From NCBI GenBank assembly GCA_964533705.1, contig CAZHMN010000036.1:1-29545 (forward strand): 29,545 nt of DNA, given 5' to 3'. The position numbers were made by a program, and so were the translations under genes. Position 1 is the first letter of the stretch. Every line of letters begins with the position of its first letter. The notes beneath the pieces were generated by a model. The model saw nothing but the letters and a program-made list of their open reading frames with translations. It did no database searches and had not been told where the DNA came from. This stretch comes from CAZHMN01 sp964533705 (lineage in GTDB: Bacteria; Electryoneota; B3-LCP). Of this stretch, positions 23,306 to 29,545 are shown in pieces.

Positions 23306-25705
23306 GTGGAAATTGATGTGTCCAAGCGGCGGTTGGTCCTCTCCGTCGGCGAACTGACCCGGCAGGTGGCCGATTCGAATCGGTCTCCTCACGGTCCCTC
23401 GCTGTCGCTGCGCGGCCGGCTGGGTGGAGCTGCCCATCGCACTTACCAGCAGGCTCACCGGAACTCCGGTTCCTACCGCCAGGAAGTGCATCTCGACGTT
23501 TCGTACAGTCGGACTATCGCCGACGCTGGCGACTGGAATGTCCGCATCCGGGGGCGTCTGGACGGGTTGATCGAGGAGATTGATCGCGCCGTCATTGAAG
23601 AAATCAAGACCGTTGCACTCCCGAAGGCGAGCTTTTCCGCATTGCAACTCGACGACTACCCTCGCCACCGACGCCAGGTGGACATCTACCTGTATCTTTT
23701 GACGTTTGCTCGGCCCGAACACCCCTGCGCCGGAAGGCTGGTTTATATCAATCTGACAGATGGCCGACAACGTTCGTTTGAAATTGCCTACCGGCCCGAC
23801 GACGTCGAACCCGTTGTCAATGAGGTCGTCGCCGAGCTCATCCTGCGTGAAATCCGCCGATCCCATGAAGCCGCTCTCAAGCGTAAAATAGCACCGAAGA
23901 TTTCCTTCCCCTTCTCAGATCTCCGCACCGGCCAGGATGAAATCATATCAGCAGTTTCCACCTGTCTAAGGGGCAAAAAACACCTGGTGCTGGAAGCTCC
24001 CACCGGTCTGGGGAAAACCGTGGCTGTGCTCCATGCTGCTGTACAGTACGCGCTGGAAAACGACAAACAGGTGATGTTTTTGACGTCGAAGACCACTCAG
24101 CAGGACCTGGTCTTCGAAACGGCTCTTCACATAAAAGCCGGCAATACTTTTCCACGTATTTTACTACTGCGCGCCAAGCAGAAGCTCTGTCCTCTGGACG
24201 AACCTCGCTGCGGGGCGGGTGATTGCCCCTACATTGAGGATTTTCAAAGGAGGTTCAGGTGCTGCCATCGCATTCAGAATTTCTTGAATGAAGGGGTCAT
24301 TCACCCTGATCGTTTGGCAGAGCTCGGCGAACGGGAGAAGCTGTGCCCCGTTGAAGCGCAATTGGCTTTATGCGAAGATGCCGACCTCATCATCGGGGAT
24401 TATAATTACGCTTTTGATCCCGGTTGCCGCCTGCTGAGTCTCTTTGAAGATCGAGACCCTTCCCGCCTCATTCTGATTGTAGATGAAGCGCATAACCTTC
24501 CCGAAAGAGCGCGCTCTTATTATTCGGCCGCTTTGCTCCGGGATGAGGTACAGCAGGCGGTTGCGAATCAGGAGGCAGAGATCATCAAGGATTTCAATAG
24601 AGCTCTGGAGGCGATTCAATCCCAGTTCGAGTATTATTTAAATGAAGCACCAGAGACGCCTGATCCTTATCCCATTCAGTTGTCTCCTTCCTCATGGGAT
24701 AAAATAGCCGCCGATTTTGAAGAAGCGGTCGTCCCCTACTGGTACCGGTTGACCGCTGAAGAGAGCGGCACGGATGAGGATCCGATCTTAGCCCTGCAGA
24801 GAACCATCGAAAGCTTTTCCCGCGCGGTGAACTTTAATGGGGAGAATTTCGCCCACCTGCTGCGTCGCAATCCCACTCCGGCTTTGGAAGTCCTCTGCCT
24901 GGACGCCGGACCTTTCCTGAAGGAGACTTTTGAGTGTCTGCATTCCTCCGTTTGTATGTCGGCCACACTTCAGCCCTTCGAATCCACAAAGAGCCTCTTA
25001 GGTATGGGCAAGAATGTTCAGTTCCTGGCATTGCAGAGTTCCTTCCCGTTCGAATACTGCCGCCTCGTGATTGATCCATCAGTCACCACGCTTTACCGAG
25101 AACGTGATGAAAACGTTGACGCCATCGCGCTGAAAATCGATCTTTTTTGCGCGCTGTTAAATAGAAAAGCTCTGGCCTTTTTTCCCAGCTTCGACCTGAT
25201 GAAACGTATTGTAGCAAATTTGAAGACGCCGAGCATTTTTCTGCAGGAAGAAGGCATGTCGGATGGCGCTCGATTAAACCTGCTGCGATCCTTCAAACGC
25301 TGCCGCCGCGGTTTGCTCTGCTCGGTGATGGGCGGCGTTTTCGCCGAGGGAATAGACCTACCGGGGGAATTAGCTGAAGCCGCGGTGATTGTGGGCGTCG
25401 GTCTGCCCCAGATCTGCACCGAAAACGAAATGATCCGGGCTTACTATGATCGCCTGGGCGAGAACGGCTTCGAATACGCCTATCTCTATCCCGGTATGCG
25501 CCGGGTCATCCAATCGGTGGGGCGCATCATCCGCAGCGAGACCGACCGGGGGCTGATCCTGCTGCTGGATCGGCGTTACGCCAGTGAACATTACCAGCGC
25601 TTCTTCCCGCACCACTGGTACGATAAGTCTCCTGCCGAATTAATCTGTGAGGACTGGGAAGGTATTGTGCGGGATTCCAAAAGGTTATTTTCGGTGAAAG
25701 TTTAG
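23306..25705 (+). CDS. PD-(D/E)XK nuclease-XPD/DinG-type helicase fusion
   Basis: About 799 residues from GTG 23306. A longer frame back to 23222 would overlap the tRNA and its terminator and is rejected. The N-terminal Cas4/RecB-like nuclease core has GRLDGLIEE (Asp86), VIEEIKT (Glu99-x-Lys101) and QVDIY (Gln124, Tyr128; the QxxxY motif). A superfamily 2 helicase of the Rad3/XPD/DinG group follows: Walker A EAPTGLGKT (Lys237), DEAH box IVDEAHNLPERARSY, MSATLQPFES, and RVIQSVGRIIRSETDRG as motif VI. Cysteines between Walker A and DEAH (about 295, 302, 307, 347) are placed as for the iron-sulfur cluster of this group. It probably acts in DNA repair or processing of branched DNA. The next gene starts 1 nt after its stop. 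Start choice is uncertain. Confidence 0.88.
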   Translation: MEIDVSKRRLVLSVGELTRQVADSNRSPHGPSLSLRGRLGGAAHRTYQQAHRNSGSYRQEVHLDVSYSRTIADAGDWNVRIRGRLDGLIEEIDRAVIEEIKTVALPKASFSALQLDDYPRHRRQVDIYLYLLTFARPEHPCAGRLVYINLTDGRQRSFEIAYRPDDVEPVVNEVVAELILREIRRSHEAALKRKIAPKISFPFSDLRTGQDEIISAVSTCLRGKKHLVLEAPTGLGKTVAVLHAAVQYALENDKQVMFLTSKTTQQDLVFETALHIKAGNTFPRILLLRAKQKLCPLDEPRCGAGDCPYIEDFQRRFRCCHRIQNFLNEGVIHPDRLAELGEREKLCPVEAQLALCEDADLIIGDYNYAFDPGCRLLSLFEDRDPSRLILIVDEAHNLPERARSYYSAALLRDEVQQAVANQEAEIIKDFNRALEAIQSQFEYYLNEAPETPDPYPIQLSPSSWDKIAADFEEAVVPYWYRLTAEESGTDEDPILALQRTIESFSRAVNFNGENFAHLLRRNPTPALEVLCLDAGPFLKETFECLHSSVCMSATLQPFESTKSLLGMGKNVQFLALQSSFPFEYCRLVIDPSVTTLYRERDENVDAIALKIDLFCALLNRKALAFFPSFDLMKRIVANLKTPSIFLQEEGMSDGARLNLLRSFKRCRRGLLCSVMGGVFAEGIDLPGELAEAAVIVGVGLPQICTENEMIRAYYDRLGENGFEYAYLYPGMRRVIQSVGRIIRSETDRGLILLLDRRYASEHYQRFFPHHWYDKSPAELICEDWEGIVRDSKRLFSVKV

Positions 25706-25706
25706 T

Positions 25707-26393
25707 ATGTCCTTCGACGTCGTAGGCCTGGGGCTCTGCGCCTGGGATACCATCTGCCTTTTCGATCGCTATCCCGGTCCCAATCAGAAGGTTGAGGTGA
25801 AAGCCTGCGCCACCAGCGGCGGCGGACCNNNNNNNNNNNNNNNNNNNNNNNNNNNNNNNNNNNNNNNNNNNNNNNNNNNNNNNNNNNNNNNNNNNNNNNN
25901 NNNNNNNNNNNNNNNNNNNNNNNNNNNNGCGGCCACGATCTGCCGCCAGGGTGGGGGAAAGGTGATTCTCGACGCCGGAAGCCCCCGAGAGGGAATCAAT
26001 CGCCTCCTCGCTGTCACGGATCACGCAGTCGTTTCGGATGATTTCGCCCGCGCGACTTTTCCGGGGCAAGATGCCGAAGAAGCCGTGCATAGAATTCAAG
26101 AAATGGGGCCGAAAGCTGTGGTGGTGACGCAGGGTGAGCGCGGAGGAGTGTGGCTGGAGGATCATTCCAGGAGCAGTTATCCCGCTCACCAAATATCGGC
26201 TCTGGACACCACCGGCGCTGGAGACGCTTTTCACGGAGCTTATCTTTACGGTATGAAAAGCGGCTGGGATATGGATCGGCGCTGCCGGTTTGCATCGGCC
26301 GTAGCCGCTCTGGTCTGTCGCGGTCTGGGCGGTCGCGCCTCGGCTCCGACCCTCAAGGAAGCTTTATCGTTCATGCAAAATCCAATTCAATAA
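25707..26393 (+). CDS. PfkB family carbohydrate kinase (contains N gap)
   Basis: Ribokinase-like sugar kinase. The N-terminus (GLGLCAWDTICLFDRYPGPN; then ATSGGGP) matches the family start. The C-terminal signature TTGAGDAFHGAYLYG contains the catalytic Asp of GAGD. VVTQGERGGVWLE precedes it as part of the nucleotide site. The 100-N gap (25829-25928) removes the middle of the sugar-binding half. Typical family length near 300 suggests about 110-120 residues are missing, more than the 33 that 100 bases could encode. The sugar substrate cannot be told; the GGG start of the substrate lid recalls the YihV-like branch. The gene starts 1 nt after the helicase stop. Confidence 0.88.
   Translation: MSFDVVGLGLCAWDTICLFDRYPGPNQKVEVKACATSGGGXXXXXXXXXXXXXXXXXXXXXXXXXXXXXXXXXXAATICRQGGGKVILDAGSPREGINRLLAVTDHAVVSDDFARATFPGQDAEEAVHRIQEMGPKAVVVTQGERGGVWLEDHSRSSYPAHQISALDTTGAGDAFHGAYLYGMKSGWDMDRRCRFASAVAALVCRGLGGRASAPTLKEALSFMQNPIQ
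25829..25928. other. Assembly gap (100 N)
   Basis: Exactly 100 N inside the PfkB kinase gene; compared with family length it under-represents the missing sequence. Confidence 0.95.
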
Positions 26394-26411
26394 TAAGAAC
26401 TAACCAGTGCC

Positions 26412-29150
26412 ATGAAACGGTTTATCATCCTGTATATACCGGCAATATTATTTTTGTCCGGCATCTTTCATCCGGCGCAGGCGGTGCGCTCTTACTGGCA
26501 GCAGGACGTATCCTATAACATGAACGTCAGGCTCGCCGAAGACCGCAGGACGCTGCTGTGCAGTCTGGAATTTCACTATCGCAATAACTCGCCTGATACG
26601 CTTCGCGAACTGCGCTTTCACGCCCATTATAACTCCATGCAGCCGGGCAGTCCCATGCACCGTCGCCGTAAGTCGCTGGGCAGTCGCGCTTTTGAATCCG
26701 CATCGCCGGACGATTACTCCTTCTTGCGGGTCAGCGATCTGCGAGACGGCAACGGTCGGCCCATCGAACCGCAATTCGAGTATTCTATTTTTCGTGTGCC
26801 CCTGCATGAGGCTCTGCCTCCTGGGGGCGAATTGATGTTGACGATGAACTTTTCCAGCCGCATCCCCGGCCCGGATATGGCCTATCGTACTTCCGCAGCG
26901 CATGGCCAGTTAAAAGTCGCACACTGGTATCCTCAGGTCTGCGTTTACGATCACGTCATGGGCTGGGTGGACAACCAGTATCTGGGTTGGGGAGAAGCCT
27001 ACGGCGAATTCGGCGTTTATGACGTTTCAATCACTCTGCCCGAGCCCTATATCGTCGGGGCGACGGGATCGCTCGTCAATCGCGCTGAAGCCCTGCCCGA
27101 TACGCTGCGGGAAACCCTTGACCTATCCAACTTTTTGAGCTGGCCCTGGGGGCGTTCACCGGAGGACGTGTTCGGCGATTGGTCCCGCGCCAAAACCTGG
27201 CGCTTCCACGCCGAAAACGTGCACGATTTCGCCTTCGTAGCGGATCCTCAGTTCCGTATTGATCAGGTGCGATGCGGTGATACCGACATCTGGATATTGG
27301 CCCGTCAGGAGCATGCCGTCGGCTGGTGGGATGCCGCCGAAGTCACCCGCGCCGGCATGGAAATCCTCGAACGTGAGATCGGGCCCTTCCCTTATCCGGA
27401 GTTTACCGTCGTGGACTGCTTCTCGGGTATGGAATACCCCGGGATCATTTTCTGCGGCGGTTACAGTCCCCGCTATAAGCTTCTGTTCTGGCACGAGATG
27501 GCTCACAATTACTTTATGGGCGCGCTGGGATTCAATCAGACCGACCGGGCTTTTCTGGATGAAGGCTTCACCACCTACTGGGAAATCCGCATCATGGAAG
27601 AGCTTCTCGGCCCGGAAAACATCAATGTTGACCGCTGGGAATCATTCATAGTAAAGGACAGAGATCGCTGGTATCGGGGTCTTCGTCCTTATATATTATG
27701 GCAGAAAAGCGACTTCGCCTTACCCCTTCACGTTGAATCCGACAGGCCCCGGGTTTACCTGAAATACAGGGTCTCGGCCTATTACAAATCCGCCAGTATG
27801 CTGTTCGCTCTTCAGTACCTGGTCGGAAAAGAAGGCATCCGGAGTATCATGCATGCGTTTTACGACCGCTGGAAATTTCACCACCCCTATGAAGGGGATT
27901 TCTTCCGTTGCGCGGAAGATACTCTGGGAACCTCGCTGCAATGGTTTTATGACGCCTGGGTTCGAGGCACCAAGAAACTCGATTATTCCATAGATAAGAT
28001 CGGCTCAAAATCTCCTGATAAAGCTTCTCTTCGCATCCGCAGAGAAGGGGACATGATTATGCCGATAAAAGTCGCCGTCGAAGATGCCTCGGGAAATACG
28101 GTGACCTACTTCATCCCCTTAGATATTGAACCGACTCCNNNNNNNNNNNNNNNNNNNNNNNNNNNNNNNNNNNNNNNNNNNNNNNNNNNNNNNNNNNNNN
28201 NNNNNNNNNNNNNNNNNNNNNNNNNNNNNNNNNNNNNNGTGTCCGCTGAAATGGGCTACGATAATGCCTTGCCGGCGCTGGGACGAGGTTCGACCTGGGG
28301 ATTATCCGGTTACGTTCATGAAGGCCAGCGCGGCGGTGAGGTGCGCCTCGAACACGCGCAGAAGCGAGGCGTTGATCAGCGTACCCTGTGGCGGGGCGGC
28401 CTTTGCTGGTCGTTTCACGAGTTGTATGATGCGGAATATCCGCCTGAGCCTTCACTATGGGAAGATGGACTGTTAAGCTCTCTGATTCTCAGCGGCGCTG
28501 TCTTCCCGCATATCGGCAAATTCCGGATTTTTGCCGACGCCCGGATGGAAACCGATGCACCCTACGGCGATTTTTCATATATCCGTACGTCGCTTGAGAG
28601 CGCGATCTCCTATCCACTTAATAATACGTTTACCTTCAGTCTGCGAGGTTTTTTGGGCAGCGCTTCGGACGGTACTCCGGTGCAGGTTTTCTACGGTCTG
28701 GGCGGCGGAGGGCCGCTGGCGCAATCTAACGTGAGATGGCTCCGGGCCTGGGCGTCCTTGCCGCCCGACTGGAATGCCAGAGCCATCGGAGAGGGCAACC
28801 TGAGCGGTTACAGCGCCTCGCAATATCTGGCCCGCAACGTCGCTACGTTAGGCGGTCAATTGGCAGCCAAACTGAAGTTTTTTGATTCATTCATGGATAA
28901 CGTCGCCCTGCCCTCCCGTTTTCGTCCGAATGTTGAAGCTTTTCTCTTCGCAGGAGCCGGTGATTTGGGTTCGTCTCTGTCCGGCCTGAAGCATGACGAC
29001 CGCCTGGAAGAGGCCGGTCTTGGAATTTCTTTAGACTTTATTTCCGGCAGCCGTTTTGAAGTCGCCTTGCCGCTGTATTTATCCAATCCACCTGAAGATG
29101 AAGAGAAATGGGATTGGCGCGCGGTGATCGGTTTTTCTATCCCGAAATGA
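26412..29150 (+). CDS. M1 family metallopeptidase with C-terminal barrel-like region (contains N gap)
   Basis: Exported zinc aminopeptidase-like protein. A signal peptide (MKRFIILYIPAILFLSGIFH, cleavage near PAQA) is followed by a beta-rich N-domain. SGMEYPG near residue 340 stands in place of the GAMEN exopeptidase motif. The zinc site HEMAH near residue 362 is followed 18 residues later by Glu in LDEGFTTYWE, giving the full HExxH-x18-E. The TPR-free C-domain ends at the gap (28139-28238). After it, about 300 residues are rich in alternating aromatic/polar strands and Gly (for example GFLGSASDG, VFYGLGGGG) and end with FPLYLS-like ALPLYLSNPP and a short terminal strand. This looks like an outer-membrane beta barrel. 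The frame continues across the gap, but the gap length is a placeholder, so this could be one fused gene or two. Confidence 0.85.
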   Translation: MKRFIILYIPAILFLSGIFHPAQAVRSYWQQDVSYNMNVRLAEDRRTLLCSLEFHYRNNSPDTLRELRFHAHYNSMQPGSPMHRRRKSLGSRAFESASPDDYSFLRVSDLRDGNGRPIEPQFEYSIFRVPLHEALPPGGELMLTMNFSSRIPGPDMAYRTSAAHGQLKVAHWYPQVCVYDHVMGWVDNQYLGWGEAYGEFGVYDVSITLPEPYIVGATGSLVNRAEALPDTLRETLDLSNFLSWPWGRSPEDVFGDWSRAKTWRFHAENVHDFAFVADPQFRIDQVRCGDTDIWILARQEHAVGWWDAAEVTRAGMEILEREIGPFPYPEFTVVDCFSGMEYPGIIFCGGYSPRYKLLFWHEMAHNYFMGALGFNQTDRAFLDEGFTTYWEIRIMEELLGPENINVDRWESFIVKDRDRWYRGLRPYILWQKSDFALPLHVESDRPRVYLKYRVSAYYKSASMLFALQYLVGKEGIRSIMHAFYDRWKFHHPYEGDFFRCAEDTLGTSLQWFYDAWVRGTKKLDYSIDKIGSKSPDKASLRIRREGDMIMPIKVAVEDASGNTVTYFIPLDIEPTXXXXXXXXXXXXXXXXXXXXXXXXXXXXXXXXXXVSAEMGYDNALPALGRGSTWGLSGYVHEGQRGGEVRLEHAQKRGVDQRTLWRGGLCWSFHELYDAEYPPEPSLWEDGLLSSLILSGAVFPHIGKFRIFADARMETDAPYGDFSYIRTSLESAISYPLNNTFTFSLRGFLGSASDGTPVQVFYGLGGGGPLAQSNVRWLRAWASLPPDWNARAIGEGNLSGYSASQYLARNVATLGGQLAAKLKFFDSFMDNVALPSRFRPNVEAFLFAGAGDLGSSLSGLKHDDRLEEAGLGISLDFISGSRFEVALPLYLSNPPEDEEKWDWRAVIGFSIPK
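28139..28238. other. Assembly gap (100 N)
   Basis: Exactly 100 N between the peptidase part and the barrel-like part of the M1 gene. It may conceal a gene boundary. Confidence 0.95.
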
Positions 29151-29545
29151 CCGTTATTGTGCTGTCGAGTTCCCTCGGTAGAGTAGGGGCTTGATTCATC
29201 AAGCCCTGTCAAAAGGAAATCGATCGGGTTTGATAAATCAAACCCCTACGAAGTCTCGCAGCCTTACCCAGGTGCCGCCGAGTCCCTGCACTCGGCGGCC
29301 TCGAGCGAGCCCATACTGGGGTTTCCGCCAGGATTGGAACGAAGTGGTTCCTGGTGGTTCCCTGACGTGGCCTGCTCTGCCGGGAAACGCTGCGCTTTCA
29401 CGAAGTGACGGCCTCGCCGCGATCCCGGCAGGAACAATCTTTGACGTGACTGGCCGCAATGTAGGGGCAGACCCCAGTGTCTGCCCTGTTGTCGGATTCG
29501 GAGAATCTCGTAAGAGTCTCACGACCGACCTACGCTGGTACACCC
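29151..29545. repeat. Noncoding window end with several palindromic repeats
   Basis: No credible gene is visible. A 67-bp element (29183-29249) is bounded by GTAGGGG and CCCCTAC and encloses two perfect 9-bp hairpins, GGGCTTGAT/ATCAAGCCC and GGGTTTGAT/ATCAAACCC. GCCGCCGAGT/ACTCGGCGGC (around 29276-29301) encloses CCCTGC and carries the GAGTCCCTGCACTC core. GGGCAGAC/GTCTGCCC (29465-29486) is another stem. Bases 29491-29535 are a copy of the repeat at 20822-20866 and 8558-8600. A minus-strand ORF of 101 codons here is repeat-derived and not supported. Confidence 0.75.

Noticed and set aside
29238..29543. 101-codon minus-strand ORF at the window end
   Set aside because: It is built from palindromic repeats and has no protein-like motifs or SD.

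Overview
The window looks like scaffolded metagenome sequence from an uncultivated, strictly or facultatively anaerobic bacterium. Four runs of exactly 100 N (3526-3625, 20917-21016, 25829-25928, 28139-28238) are scaffold gaps. A secreted subtilase with a C-terminal 'YPNPY' type IX (Por) sorting domain, an M1 peptidase followed by a barrel-like outer-membrane segment, and E/P-rich TPR proteins point to a Gram-negative member of the FCB superphylum or a nearby candidate phylum. The phylum cannot be fixed from sequence reading alone.

Region 1 (152-12017, all on the + strand) is an anaerobic aromatic-degradation locus. It encodes two ASKHA ATPase/electron-activator subunits of a class I, Azoarcus (Bzd)-type benzoyl-CoA reductase, a 2[4Fe-4S] ferredoxin, and a large NuoG/GltD-type flavo-iron-sulfur oxidoreductase (BzdV-like) that could reduce the ferredoxin. 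These are followed by a small CxxC protein, a zinc alcohol dehydrogenase (possibly the 6-hydroxycyclohex-1-ene-1-carbonyl-CoA dehydrogenase), an acyl-CoA dehydrogenase, and the three subunits of a molybdenum hydroxylase resembling 4-hydroxybenzoyl-CoA reductase. A reasonable reading is 4-hydroxybenzoyl-CoA -> benzoyl-CoA -> ATP-driven ring reduction -> beta-oxidation-like steps. The catalytic BzdN/BzdO subunits, the dienoyl-CoA hydratase and the ring hydrolase are not in the window.

Region 2 (12085-22974, all on the - strand) is household and accessory: coaE (with an altered P-loop) coupled to a large subtilase, a pepP fragment coupled to a TPR protein, comF, a CDF metal transporter, an ATC-hydrolase/V4R-like small protein, and an OPT-family transporter. 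Region 3 (23007-29150) starts with back-to-back promoters. It then has tRNA-Leu(CAG) with its terminator, a PD-(D/E)XK nuclease-XPD/DinG helicase fusion, a PfkB sugar kinase and an M1 peptidase.

The intergenic DNA is unusually rich in repeats. A 308-bp block of at least seven hairpins is perfectly duplicated in tandem between two molybdenum-hydroxylase genes. Degenerate 7-bp tandem arrays carrying an AAC in each unit abut three start codons and one stop codon. A palindrome with core GAGTCCCYGCACTC occurs near both ends of the window and in the tandem block. Several REP-like hairpin elements fill the remaining spaces. These repeats are the least explained part of the window.
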